A DNA stretch of 64,000 nucleotides from Lottia gigantea (GCF_000327385.1 NW_008707710.1:310001-374000); one strand, 5' to 3'; counted from the stretch's first letter, positions 10,765 to 22,036 are shown. Notes: generated by a model not told the origin, from the sequence alone. Numbers and translations are program-made.

Positions 10765-11855
10765 CGATATGGATCAGGTTAAGATCTGACTGATGCTATG
10801 GTACAGGTTATGATCTGACTGATGCTATGATTCAGGTTATGATCTGACTGATGCAATGATTCAGGTTATGATCTGACTGATGCTATGGTTCAGGTTATGA
10901 TCTGACTGATGCTATGATTCAGGTTATGATCTGACTGATGCTATAGATCAGGTTAAGATCTAATTGATGGTATGGTTAAGAAAAAGACCTGATTGATGCT
11001 ATGGATCAGGTTAAGATCTGACTGATGCTATGGAACAGGTTAAGATCTGACTGGTGCTATGGATCAGGTTAAGATCTGACTGATGCTATAGATCAGGTTA
11101 AGATCTGACTGATGCTATGGACCAGGTTAAGATCTGACTGATGCTATAGATCAGGTTAAGATCTGACTGATTCTATGGACCAGGTTAAGATCTGACTGAT
11201 GCTATAGATCAGGTTAAGATCTGACTGGTGCTATGGATCAGGTTAAAATCTGACTGATGCTATAGATCAGGTTAAGATCTGACTGATGCTATGGACCAGG
11301 TTAAGATCTGACTGATGCTATAGATCAGGTTAAGATCTGACTGATTCTGTGGTTCAGGTTAAGATCTAATTGGTGCTATGGATCAGGTTAAAATCTGACT
11401 GATGCTATAGATCAGGTTAAGATCTGACTGATGCTATGGACCAGGTTAAGATCTGACTGATGCTATGGACCAGGTTAAGATCTGACTGATGCTATAGATC
11501 AGGTTAAGATCTGACTGGTGCTATGGATCAGGTTAAAATCTGACTGATGCTATAGATCAGGTTAAGATCTGACTGATTCTATGGACCAGGTTAAGATCTG
11601 ACTGATGCTATAGATCAGGTTAAGATCTGACTGGTGCTATGGATCAGGTTAAGATCTGACTGATGCTATAGATCAGGTTAAGATCTGACTGGTGCTATGG
11701 ATCAGGTTAAAATCTGACTGATGCTATAGATCAGGTTAAGATCTGACTGGTGCTATGGATCAGGTTAAGATCTGACTGATGCTATAGATCAGGTTAAGAT
11801 CTGACTGATTCTGTGGTTCAGGTTAAGATCTGATTGGTGCTATGGATCAGGTAAA
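10765..11855. repeat. 29-bp minisatellite, about 37 copies
   Basis: Unit close to GATCAGGTTAAGATCTGACT plus GATGCTATA. Variants (GATGCTATGG, GGTGCTATGG, GATTCTATGG) recur in patterned order, for example an alternating ATAGATC/ATGGACC pair, suggesting higher-order duplication. Each unit contains AGATCT. Non-coding. Confidence 0.9.
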
Positions 11856-11859
11856 AAAC

Positions 11860-12090
11860 CCATTTGCCTCATTTATTGATAACAGGGCAATATCAAAATT
11901 GTAAACTATCAGATTTCTACTATGTCAGATCAGGAGTCAGTGATTCCAGTTTCCAACCATCAATTTGAAGAATTGACTTTTGTCAGATGTTATTAAAAGC
12001 TGGCATCAAATGTCTGTTAATGCCTGATCTGACAGTAGCTACTTTTTTTTGTAAAATGCATATTTTTGTTAACATGGCTACTGAAGTTGA
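11860..12090. other. Unannotated flank of the minisatellite
   Basis: No feature recognised. Confidence 0.35.
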
Positions 12091-12309
12091 CTAGAGTCTT
12101 TCAATGTTTGAGAGAAGTATATCTTGTGTCCCAAACCCTTTATCTTTCAATGAGAAGGCGTGTGGAGCATCACGACTTACAAGAACAGCAAGTATAGTTT
12201 TAACACCAGCCCTGTCATTAAGGTGGGGTCCCAGCAAAATCTTCTTCAGTTCAGCAGAGAACTCTTCAAATTTTCTGAGTACAAAATCTGAGCCCCAGCA
12301 CCATTTCAT
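12091..12309 (-). CDS. Unidentified protein-like open frame, possible exon or gene relic
   Basis: The minus-strand frame reads KFEEFSAELKKILLGPHLND, then RAGVKTILAVLVSRDAPHAF and SLKDKGFG, ending at a TAG. It has balanced charged and hydrophobic residues and higher GC than its surroundings, unlike random AT-rich frames here. A possible acceptor (TTTTGTACTCAG) precedes KFEEF and a good donor (CTT|GTAAGT) follows ILAVL, so a shorter 94-base exon is an alternative. The first Met codon follows a stop directly and is unlikely to be the true start. I cannot assign a family; it may be a decayed copy of a gene. The overlapping plus-strand frame is taken as its shadow. Confidence 0.3.
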   Translation of the reverse strand: MKWCWGSDFVLRKFEEFSAELKKILLGPHLNDRAGVKTILAVLVSRDAPHAFSLKDKGFGTQDILLSNIERL

Positions 12310-12319
12310 TCATGACGAT

Positions 12320-13495
12320 GGGGTTGTTTAAACACCACATAGTTGTGAAAAGTCTGATGATGCTTCACATTTTCCTAAAATTTTACTTGAAGAAAAAGGG
12401 TCAGTCCTCCCAATTGATTACTTTCAGGGTCATCATTTTAATCCTCTTTTTATGCTGCAGGTGCAGTTAATCATCATAGATATGACATTATTTCTTTTTT
12501 AGAAGGACTGGGCAGTTCATAATGACTCATTAAAATGTACTTACTTTCATTGTAGGGAAGAAGCATTCATATCTATTATAAGAGAGTTGGGAATAATTGA
12601 CAATTATATTACAGGCAAATTATAGAATCATCTTCTAACAAATTAACCGTAATGAATTTTAGGTAAGTTTACAACAAAAACTCTCATTGTTGGCAAATGA
12701 TGCCTATTCTCTGCTTATAGAAGAACCTCTGTTTAAAGAGAGAAGTATTTATTATAAAGATAATTTTCCAATGATGATCTTGTATTTGATACTTACACCC
12801 ACATAGGTCTTGAGTTTTGTTCAACTTCCTGGAGGTCATTTTTTTTTTCATCCCATCTGAATAAGATGTTACCAAGCTTTCAAATGTGCCTTTTACTAAC
12901 ACTTGTTCAGAAAGGACTTTGCTCAGTGAGATTTCTTGATGTACATTAAAGCATTCAGTTCAACAAGTTCATTTGACTCCATCATCATGTGCACAACAAA
13001 ACATTAGAATGGCTTTCAGATCATCAGAGATGATTTCGAAATTCAATGGCAACAGCGAGCACTTTTAGAACAAAAGCTTTCCATCTTGCGAAAAAAAGAA
13101 AGAACTAATGAACTAATTGAAAATATAAAATATTTGTTTTAGTTTAATCTTAAACAAGTTGCCACCAAATAAGTCTGTTTTACCTCCCTATTTTATATAT
13201 GCAGTATTTAGCAGCAATGACAGGTATGGTTCCAGGCAGGGTATGCTTAATCTTCTGATCACTTGATGTCATTTTTCATCATTAAATGCTTTCACATAGA
13301 TTCAGACATTATATTGTAACCTTTTTCTTATCATAATATAAGTTATTGTGGTCAGTTCCTGGAGAAATGTATTTTCATCAGTTATGTCCCTTGAACTATT
13401 TAAAATGGAGAAAAATGTATTTTCATTCAGCAATTAGCCTCTTGAACTTTATAAATTCAGCAAGTCACTATTTACATAAAGTTTTTAGTGTGTTT
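12320..13495. other. Unannotated stretch
   Basis: No gene recognised. A short block at 13210-13280 (ATGACAGGTATGGTTCCAGG, CAGGGTA) resembles 53512-53580, so a small shared repeat is likely. Confidence 0.35.
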
Positions 13496-13499
13496 TCAC

Positions 13500-14460
13500 A
13501 CTACTTCTATCCCAAGTAGGCCTATAATTTTCCTAGGTATGTTTTTTAGAGGTTTTGTACCGTACCGAGTAAGTATTTTCATTGAAGGTTTAACTGTCTC
13601 CTAACTAAGTATGTTTTCAGAGGTCTAGGCCCACATCTATCCCAAATATACTTTCTTAGGTATGTTTTTAAGAAGGGATTGTACCCGGTAAGTATTTTTC
13701 AGTGAAGGTTTAACTGTCTCCTAACTAAGTATGTTTTCAGAGGTGTAGGCCTACTTCTATCCCAAAATACTTTCCTACGTATGTTTTTTAGAGGTTTTGT
13801 ACCGGGTAAGTATTTTTCAGTGAAGGTTTAACTGTCCCCTAACTAAGTATGTTTTCAGAGGTGTAGGTCTACTTCTATCCCAAATATACTTTCCTAGGTA
13901 TGTTTTTTAGAGGTTTTGTACCGGTTAAGTATTTTTCAGTGAAGATTTAACTTTCCCCTAAGTATATTTTCAGAGGTCTAGGCCTACTTCTATCCCAAAT
14001 ATACTTTCCTACGTATGTTTTTTAAAGGTTTTGTACTGGGTAAGTATTTTTCAGTAAAAGTTTAACTGTCCCCTAACTAAGTATGTTTTCAGAGGGTAGG
14101 CCTACTTCTATCCCAAATATACTTTCCTAGGTATGTTTTTAGAGATTTTGTACCAGGTAAGTATTTTTCTGAGAAGGTTTAACTGTCCCCTAACTAAGTA
14201 TATTTTCAGAGGTCTAGGCCTACTTCTATCCCAAATATACTTTCCTAGGTATGTTTTTTAGAGATTTTGTACCAGGTAAGTATTTTTCAGTGAAGATTTA
14301 ACTTTCCCCTAACTAAGTATGATTTTAAAGGTCTAGGCCTACTTCTATCCCAAATATACTTTCCTAGGTATGTTTTTTAGAGATTTTGTACCAGGTAAGT
14401 ATTTTTCTGAGAAGGTTTAACTGTTTTCTAACTAAGTAATATGTTTTCAGTGAAGATCTA
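13500..14460. repeat. Satellite of about 118 bp, eight copies
   Basis: Copies start at the word CTATCCCA at 13507, 13637, 13757, 13875, 13990, 14108, 14226 and 14345, so the period is 115-130, mostly 118. Each unit has CTAGGTATGTTTTTTAGAG, a block like ACCAGGTAAGTATTTTTCAG, and CTAACTAAGTATGTTTTCAG. Six of eight copies carry GGTAAGTAT, a consensus splice donor. No ORF spans the units. Confidence 0.9.
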
Positions 14461-14730
14461 ATTCTAGACCAAATATCCTTATTGTCTTAACAATATTTAT
14501 TCATTACAAGTATATGACCCAACTATTGCGACAGAAACCACCTTTAATATTATTATAAGGTCAATGTTCAATAAACAATGTTTTTTTAACATACTTGTTA
14601 TTTAATGAACCAATCTTTTATCATGTCTTTTAAGTTGGATAAATGATCAATTAAATTTCAATTATTATCATCTAAATGTCAAACAAGCAGATCAAAAGTC
14701 TAGAAATGTGTTATTATGTGTGTGCACTGT

Positions 14731-15147
14731 AAATAAAAGGAATTGTGAAAGGTTTTCTAAAATTTTTATGTGTTTTGGGGACACAGATAGCATCAATTCC
14801 ATTCCAAGTTTTAATAACAAGTCTGTGGTTCCTGCAGTTTCACTAAAACTCAGTGTTTGATGATGCACTAATCATGAAAGGCCTTATGTGATAAAGCATA
14901 TTTTGCGATTAGTGACATCATCATACACTTAGTTTTAGTGGAATTCACTACAATGCAGACTACAGATATCCAGTAAGATTGGAGCGAGGTCACTTTGTGT
15001 GTTTTGTGGTGATTAAAAATCTAAGTGGGAGGAGTCTAAGCTGTTCTCGCATATTCTTGAATTGCAGGAACCATTAACGTTTGATTGAAAATTGGTACAG
15101 TGCGGATTGATGCTATCAGTGTTTAGAAAACCCTCTCTAAAATCCCT
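14731..15147. mobile_element. Foldback MITE family 1 with an internal insertion
   Basis: Right end AATCCCT before TTAA at 15148-15151. The left end has decayed to AAGGAATTGTGAAAGG. Inverted arms with CACTAAAACTCAGTGTTTGA and ACACTTAGTTTTAGTG surround the centre. The right arm is split by about 110 bases of foreign sequence (about 14962-15070, containing GGGAGGAGTCTAAGC). Confidence 0.65.
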
Positions 15148-15151
15148 TTAA

Positions 15152-15665
15152 CTGTAGATATACTGACTCTCTCTGTGTTGGCATTTAATCTAAATCATCT
15201 GATTAAAAGAGCTGTCATATTTTTTCAACCAGTAGTTTTGGCGTTAAGTGTAAAGTTCTTACGTCTGCAAGCCATCTTTTTTAAAAGTTTCAGGTGAAAC
15301 CATCTAAACGATATAAGGTCACAAACAGCTAGATTTGTGTACTAAAGTAAATTTAAGTCCTTTTTTAGTGTTCAAGCAGATATTTGATTATGAGAACTGG
15401 ATTTTGATTGGACTACCAATGTTGATGAACCAACATGCAATAATTTTACATACGTACCTCCAGATGTGAAGAGTTGGATGTCCATAATCCAAAATACATT
15501 GTAAATGCAAAAGTCATGTCATGTATTAGTTAATACAGCAGTTGTTAAAGTGAAATGGTTGTTCGGTCACAAGGTAAATGTATAGAAACTATGAGAGGGT
15601 TCAGATATAATATAATATATAGTAAACAAAATTCTATGACTTGAAATTATAACCTAATGTGCCTT
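15152..15665. other. Unannotated stretch
   Basis: Nothing recognised apart from general AT-rich intron-like sequence. Confidence 0.35.
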
Positions 15666-15673
15666 TAAACCCC

Positions 15674-15868
15674 TAGTTCCCAACCTGGGGTGTTTTCACC
15701 CCTTGTGGGTGTGGGATTAGGGTGTCAGCCAACTGGTGTAAGAGAAGAATTTATTTTGAATTGAGAGGGCACCTCACATCATCACATGCTGGAAATGTGG
15801 ATGAAACAAATTTTTGGGGGTGTGAAAGGTTTAGGTGATTGCTCCAGGGGTGTGAAGGCTGAGAACTA
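15674..15868. mobile_element. hAT-like (Charlie-style) MITE
   Basis: Left end TAGTTCCCAACCTGGGGTG and right end inverse TAGTTCTCAGCCTTCACACC form imperfect terminal inverted repeats of the type known from Charlie-like hAT MITEs. An 8-bp target duplication is not visible, so the flanks have probably decayed. Confidence 0.5.
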
Positions 15869-16310
15869 CAACATGACTTGTTACTTTCTCTAAAAGCCAT
15901 CATTATCAACAACAATATTCTTAACTCTTTGAACCCAAAATGGTGCAGACTTGTTGAGATATTAACCCTTTGAACACTAACTCCCCAGTGCTGTAACGTC
16001 ATCATACCCTGGCCTCCCCAGGCATAACGTCATAAAAACACAATTGAGAGTAAAATAGTATTTTCAATAAATTCCCATCAAACAAACGTTAAAGTTTCAT
16101 TAATTGTGCATATATGAAAAAAGCTAACAATGATAAAACAGATAAAAGAATAACACATCCTATTATTTATATCACAGACAAAAAGCAAGCAATTTTATTT
16201 ACAGTATTATTTTAAAGAATATCACAGATAATGTCTTCACGCAAAAATGTATGAAATGATCACAAAAGAATGTTCTGTAACATGGTCAACACATGCGTTT
16301 TAAATGCCAT

Positions 16311-18210
16311 CTATCTCAAGTATTGGACCCTGTGGTGCCAATCATACCAGCAGTTGCCTCCTACTTTGCCAACGCAAAGAAACTCTTCACAATATCTACA
16401 CCAAATTGTGATTTTGTGACGTTTTGGTAATTGACTGGCGTTGGCTTGTGGATTGGTTGATTTGGCTCTTAGGTATTTTTCCCTGCAAACTCAACATCTT
16501 TGATTAGTTGTGGCATGGGCAGGTCGCTCACAATCATGATGTGCATCGCGATTTAGGCGCTTTTCGGATGTTTCATCAGAACCTCGTCTTCCAAAGGAGG
16601 AATTTACATTTTGTATATCACCTACTAACTCTTCACACAATCTCTCAATAAAAGAATGAAAAGTAACTGTTCTGTGACCAGTAGTAATATGTTGGCGAGT
16701 ATATCCCATCAAAATATAAGAATTGTATGCAGCATCATCAGACGGCGTGGCCATTTATAATGTCGACGGCATTTTTGAAGTCTTGTCATCTGGTCGTTCT
16801 TGTCAGTACCACCCATAAAGTCATTATAAGCTTTTACGGCCTTTGGTGCCCATACTGGAATCCTCCTGTGTTCCGACGGATCATATCGCAAAACATGCTC
16901 ATCAGGAGAAGATATATACACGGTCGTTATGAAGTAGATGGGACGTTTATCTTTCCAAACAATAGCAGCGACAGATCCATTGAAAATAACATCATACTGG
17001 CCCTTCAACATCTGCGTGTGTTTTCCAACCAGTGACTTTGGAAACTGGATTCTGTTGGTCATTGCAGTGCCACAAATCCGGATATCTTTTGTCAACAGAT
17101 ATTCTGCCGGTTGGACGGTTGTGTACAAGCGGTCTGTGTAAACAGAATAGTTCTGTCCAGAATATTCTTCTGTAAGTCTTGCGACTAGATTTCCAGTAAC
17201 ACCCAGATTGTCAATTTGTATTGCGTCTTCTCTTCGTCCGGTATAAACTTCAGCATTGCATATGTAGCCATTTTTGCTGTCACACAATAAGTAGGTCTTG
17301 ATACCCCATTTAATTGGTTTGTCCTTTATGTATTGTTTGAAGGAAAGTTTGTTTTTAGTTGGAATCATTCCTTCGTCAAGAGACATTTCACAATCCGGAA
17401 CATAAAAATGTTTGAACTTGGTTAAAATGTAATCAAATGCAGGTCGAGCTTTATATATTTTATCAGTTTTATCGACATGGGGATCGTCTTCGTCAACACA
17501 GTGTAGGGTAGACCATATGGCTAAAAATCTGTCTCTGGACATGGTTTGTGAAAACCCAGGTGTAAGACAAATCCAGCTATCTTTCAGTTTCCAATAGTGC
17601 TCGTACCTGTCTTTGTATACGAGCATCTCCATTGCAACCCAGAGACCAAAGAAAGATTTCAACTCATCTTTATTCAAGGGTCGAGTTTTGAAGGCCTTGG
17701 CCACAGACCCTGATGGTTTCTTACTGATAACTCTGTCAATCTGAGTTTTGGTTTGGTCGAAAAACATAGTCCAAAGACCTTCATCCCATAGCAGAGAAAA
17801 GAAATCAAGGGGACTACTCTCATCTGAAATATGGAATATTTCTAGGGCCTGGAGTTTCAGTAGGCGAAAATTCCCTCTCAGTGGTATTTTCTACATCTAG
17901 TGTCCAGCCGTTTGTGGGTGGATTAGGGACCCATACTTTTGAAGATTTTTGCGATTTTGGATCTATGGTTGGTTTTAGAGTTATTGTTCTTATTATTTCT
18001 TGTATTTACTTTGCAACGGGAATACCGAGGCAAAGTAGGTTCCGCAATATCATCATTATTGTCAATGGCATCATTATTATTGCCGTCGCTGTTCAGATCA
18101 CTGGAATCATATTCACTTTCATTTCCATAGTTGACAGCACCGATACTCTCGTTGTCAGAATCTACTATTTGTGCCAATACTTCATCCGCTGAAAAATGTT
18201 TTCTGGCCAT
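16311..18210 (-). pseudogene. piggyBac transposase (DDE_Tnp_1_7, PGBD-like), broken
   Basis: Transposase that cuts and reinserts the element at TTAA. The N-terminus (17923-18210) starts MARKHFSADEVLAQIVDSD followed by an acidic stretch, typical of the family. The linker TEREFSPTETPGPRNIP is in another frame near 17835-17925. The catalytic core is one 352-codon frame at 16709-17767, extending upstream as DESSPLDFFSLLWDEGLWT. It keeps all three catalytic aspartates: SLDEGM, YTDRLYT and GGTDKNDQM. The C-terminal part (YNSYILMGYTRQHITTGHRT) continues in a third frame from about 16754. A cysteine-rich zinc-binding tail follows, with QRC, VCREKY, WCRYCEEFLC, NCWYDWHH. I infer three frameshifts (near 17930, 17830 and 16740) and one in-frame TGA between the first two tail cysteines (16491-16493). 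No intron signals explain the shifts. Confidence 0.85.
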
Positions 18211-18877
18211 ATATTGACATTATTATGGTAAAACGATAGTTTGTTTGTGTCGTCTGCAGAGATTTTTTTAGTAACATTGTTTTGATTGGTCAAATAGATC
18301 GCTCGTGCCCTAATTAGATTGGACGTTTTCGGACAATGATTTTAGGAAAAAAGTCTTTCAAGACAAAATGTCATGGGTAAGTTTTGGTGAAATTCCTAGT
18401 CAAAGATAAAATTCAAAGAAATTTAGCATAAACAAATAATATGAGAAGCGTTTATTTCTGAAATAATTGAGAATTTCTACATGAATCTCATTGCTATATT
18501 TAGAAAAGGGTGGTTACAATTGATAACAACAAATTAGGTGATTGGCTGACGTAAGCGTCTATCAGAAAAGCTAATAAATAACAACTGTGTAAGTTTATAT
18601 TCATACAGTTGGATATCTCTGGGTATACGATCAATAAAAAACTTCAAACATGAATAAGGCATAGCTCTCAAACTTCCAAATTTCAATATACGCGTGAAAC
18701 AGGTTCTGAATCATGGTCAGCTTGTATATTCATACTTTCATGTTTATTGTTCGAAATATTGTTTAAAAAGGCAACCGAGTAATTAATACCGGGAATTATA
18801 AAATTGATCTAAACAGAAAAGCGAAGCAAGTTGAATGAGCTATAAATAATACAAAGGTAAGTGTGTATGAACAGCGC

Positions 18878-18937
18878 GGCCGGTATACCGGCCGCTCGGT
18901 TATTTGACATCATGACGTCGTGGCCGGTATACCGGCC
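18878..18937. repeat. Paired 16-bp palindromes at the piggyBac right end
   Basis: GGCCGGTATACCGGCC occurs at 18878-18893 and 18922-18937, each followed by GCTCGG. Each copy is a perfect palindrome. They lie within 80 bases of the terminus and are likely transposase-binding or hairpin-forming subterminal sites. Confidence 0.75.
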
Positions 18938-18957
18938 GCTCGGGTTCTAAGGGTTAA

Positions 18958-19398
18958 ACCATCTATCATGACATCACACAGTTGACAACACAATATACAG
19001 ATTATCACAGCTTGCTTTGAATTCTAGCTAAAGTGATGTCATCTTGACAAAAACATGCAGCACCTCAATGAATTTCCAGATCCTTAGGGATAACATTCCA
19101 CAATGTTCAACCATGAATCAGGATTTTTGGGCTTGAAAAACAGTGTTCATAACTGAATGCTTGACACTGACAATGACTTGTATAAGGTTTTTACTCTCTT
19201 ATAGAAGCACTGGCCTAGGTCACAAGTAGGGACTGTGAATTTCAGCATTGGAATACATCAATTTGATAGAAAATTACCTATCAGAAATTCAGAAATGCAA
19301 AGCGATTGTTTCAGGGAGTTAATGAAAAGGGATCTAATCTACTGTGTACTAGAACATTACTCAGATTTTCATTCCTTTTGTAAGCAGTCACCAAATGT
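18958..19398. other. Unannotated stretch
   Basis: No feature recognised. Confidence 0.35.
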
Positions 19399-19401
19399 TT
19401 A

Positions 19402-19591
19402 GGGCCATATGCAGCGCTAGCACTTTACCTAAACTTTGACTGTTAGACTTAAGTCGAAGTATGCACCGGTCGATCTTTACGACAGTCGTGCTTAAATTTG
19501 ACTATCAAATGTAGAAAATGAAAGCCTTAATCCTAACTTTGTTTTAGCCAAAGTTCAACTTTAGTCAAGGTAAAAGCGCTGCATACGGTCC
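19402..19591. mobile_element. PIF/Harbinger-like MITE
   Basis: TTA lies on both sides (19399-19401 and 19592-19594). Terminal inverted repeats are GGGCCATATGCAGCGCT on the left and the complement of AGCGCTGCATACGGTCC on the right, followed by inverted ACCTAAACTTTGACT and AGTCAAGGT. The three-base TWA target and GG-starting termini fit Harbinger-type elements. Non-coding. Confidence 0.6.
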
Positions 19592-20131
19592 TTAGTATAA
19601 TTGTTTGGGACTTGTATGTTAAAAGTAAGAAAGCTAGTTCAAGGGAGACAACTGATCATAATAATTTCAAACTTATGCTCAGTTTGGTTGTAAGAAAAAT
19701 TAAAAGTGTTTTGTTGATTGTTAGTAAAATAGTTCATGCATGAAAAACATTTATGTCTATCTTTTAATGATTAGGTTGCAAGTTATATCAGTTTTAATTT
19801 TTTTTAATCATTCATATTATCACTCATAATATGTACGGTACATCACATGCTACCAAATATTTCAGGTGAATGGAAAAGTTAAAGAAGACCAAACCTCTAG
19901 CAATGAGATCAGGACATCAACCAAATGAAAAAAGAAAGACCCACCCTGAACAAGTTCAGTTATAGGTTATAGGCCTATTTTTTAAGTAAAGACATTTTCA
20001 AAAAAAACTATGCCCCAAGGTTACTAAATTCAGTATAGTTTTAACTTCATCATAATAAAGCTAGTCAGAAATTACTTTCATTGGTATACTATTTGGTATG
20101 TCTTTGATAAATAAATGCAAATGTAAACATC

Positions 20132-20300
20132 AGGGCTGTTGATTTGTCTCTATATGGCGGTCATGACTGACTGGGCAGCTCAAATGACCAACAGTCAATA
20201 TCCTCGATAGGACGTCAAGTATAGGTTAGCCATTAACATCAATGTCTGTCAAATGCAAAATTTAATGTCAAATGAAATACAAGACCTTCAATCACTGCTT
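20132..20300. repeat. Dispersed repeat C
   Basis: CAGGGCTGTTGATTTG at the left and TTCAATCACTG at the right bracket a block that matches 43457-43644 almost throughout (CTGTCAAATGCAAAATTTAA). Termini begin CAG on both strands. The insertion at 43.4 kb suggests a DNA transposon derivative. Confidence 0.55.
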
Positions 20301-20587
20301 GGTATTACAATAACTTAAAGAGTATGCAAAGTATTAATATGGTGTACTTTTGTATTTGTTAAATAATTAATGATTGGATTGAATGCCACTATCCTTTTCG
20401 CGGAAAAAAAATTCGTGAGGGTGAAAAAGTGATACTTTGATGGAAAATCGATGATTTGTACGGAAAACCACGAGCACGTTCCGGAAATATCCGAATGTAC
20501 GCTAATGTATGCATGACGTAAATTATGGACTTGACGTGGTGGTTTCTGGGAACGCTACACTGACAGATAAACAATGTGGCGGGCGTT

Positions 20588-20818
20588 ATGTATTATAATG
20601 AAAAGGATTCGTCAAGCACTCACAGTTCTTCTCATTCTGAAGACGAAGAAGATGAATACGAAATGTTTGGGGATGTGGTGGGCTACCAGTTCGAGCCAGT
20701 TAGGCGTCCTCGGGATGGGGTGACTGACAGTGAAAGGTCAAACCAGGACGATGACACTGCCGAAATTCATGAAAATGGAGATCGTTTGGGAAATAAATTT
20801 CTAATGACTGGTTTGTAG
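20588..20818 (+). CDS. P2X7-C-terminal-like family protein, N-terminal exon or fragment
   Basis: An open frame from an ATG at 20588 gives about 76 residues: a short start (MYYNEKDSSSTHSSS), a run of acidic residues (HSEDEEDEYEMFGD), then GYQFEPVRRPRDGV, another acidic stretch and GDRLGN. An acidic N-terminus with Y-FEP and RLGN just ahead of a WCTCG-C cysteine-rich domain is the pattern I know from the large invertebrate family annotated as P2X purinoceptor 7-like. Here the cysteine domain is absent: after RLGN only KFLMTGL and a stop follow. The rest could be on a downstream exon (a weak donor, ACTG|GTTTGT, lies just before the stop), or this may be a truncated duplicate. No WCTCG-like sequence was found in the next 1.2 kb. 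An upstream in-frame GTG was not chosen because this ATG is nearest to the family's usual start. Confidence 0.45.
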   Translation: MYYNEKDSSSTHSSSHSEDEEDEYEMFGDVVGYQFEPVRRPRDGVTDSERSNQDDDTAEIHENGDRLGNKFLMTGL

Positions 20819-20829
20819 CGTTCATTTTG

Positions 20830-22030
20830 TATTAAAAATCGCCTACTTCAAAATATTCATAACTCCTCTCGATGAAAAACTTTACAGAATTAAAATATCT
20901 TGATTAGTCTTTGAGATATTCCATGATGAATGGGGTAAATAGTGGAGAAATATGGTCGTTATTTGTATGAATTCTTCACTCATTTTATAAGTGATATATG
21001 GAACAAGTCATTATAAGATTAAAACTATTTTATAATACATGTAACTTAATCATAATTTATTTTAAAGACAATAGGTAATTTCATAACATCTTGAGTTCCT
21101 ACATTCCCAAGTCTTAATTGGTAAAACACACACATCGGATAGGCCTACCAATTAATAATAAAGTGAAAGTAGACCTTCTGATCAAATAATTGAAATAATA
21201 TGAAATTATCCGCTCAAAATATACTTTAAATTAAGAAATGATAGTTTTAAATCATTTATGAGTTTAGTGTTTGATATAAACTGAAATTTCATGAAATCAA
21301 CTTCATTTTTCGCTTTTGTTATGCTTCAAAGGTGTTCCAAAATGGCCGCCATGACCACCATTTTATGCTGGAAAATTGATATTTCATCTTTTTGGCTAAG
21401 TTTAAATGCCGATTTTTTTTAGTATTAATTAAAAATAATAATATATTTCTAATGGGGTCTCATATGCGAATCGATTTTTAAAACACTTTTCTGGCTATGT
21501 CATCTTTCCAATTTAGAATATTTTCTATAAAAATAAAGAGTTTTGAAGTGAAATAAATAACAGACTGAGAGTTTTCAGTCGGCGCCTTGAAGTCGGTTCT
21601 TTTCAATTGTACGAATTTGACCCAAACCAGCGTCTTTTGGAAAGCCGTATTAACTGTTTTCTTTACAGGTATAGCTGCAAAATTGCGCGACACCGAGTTT
21701 CGGCATTTTGATGTAAATATTGTAAACATTAACGTAGCCTATCAAGGTTATGAGGTTAACGATGGTTCCAAAAATGACGTCATGTGGTCATGTGATTAAT
21801 ACGACGTAAAGGCGGACTGTCTTTGTAAACGAACGGGAATTAAACACAAATTGTCTTTGTTTTACTTATACATGTATCTTTATTATCGAGTGTAAGATTG
21901 GAATTGGATACAATAGGATATATAGAAACATTCACGGTAGGTGTCAAGCGGCCCATAATTGACTTTCCATACACTTTAACTACCAACCCAATAATCCCTG
22001 TGTTTATTCATCATCCACTCAATTATTAAC
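20830..22030. other. Unannotated stretch downstream of the P2X7-like frame
   Basis: AT-rich; no continuation of the upstream frame. Two overlapping frames at 21478-21799 on opposite strands have no recognisable domain. Confidence 0.35.
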
Positions 22031-22036
22031 TAACAG

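Larger units (their letters stand above)
15966..18953 (-). mobile_element. piggyBac DNA transposon, full length but inactive
   Basis: TTAA at 15962-15965 and 18954-18957 flank the element. Terminal inverted repeats are CCCTTTGAACACTAAC (left) and the complement reading CCCTTAGAACCCGAGC (right). The transposase lies on the minus strand (16311-18210). Subterminal parts carry ACGTCAT words on both sides. The right side has two perfect GGCCGGTATACCGGCC palindromes; the left has a smaller CCTGG/CCAGG hairpin near 16012-16023. The length of 2988 bases is normal for an autonomous piggyBac element. The coding frame is broken (see the transposase entry), so mobility would need another source of transposase. 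Confidence 0.9.

Noticed and set aside
10765-11855. CRISPR-like array
   Set aside because: Units are contiguous 29-base tandem repeats with no unique spacers, in an animal genome.
12104-12331. 75-codon plus-strand frame
   Set aside because: It overlaps the more protein-like minus frame at 12091-12309 and looks like its shadow.
16727-17141. Plus-strand frames inside the piggyBac element
   Set aside because: They are shadows of the minus-strand transposase.
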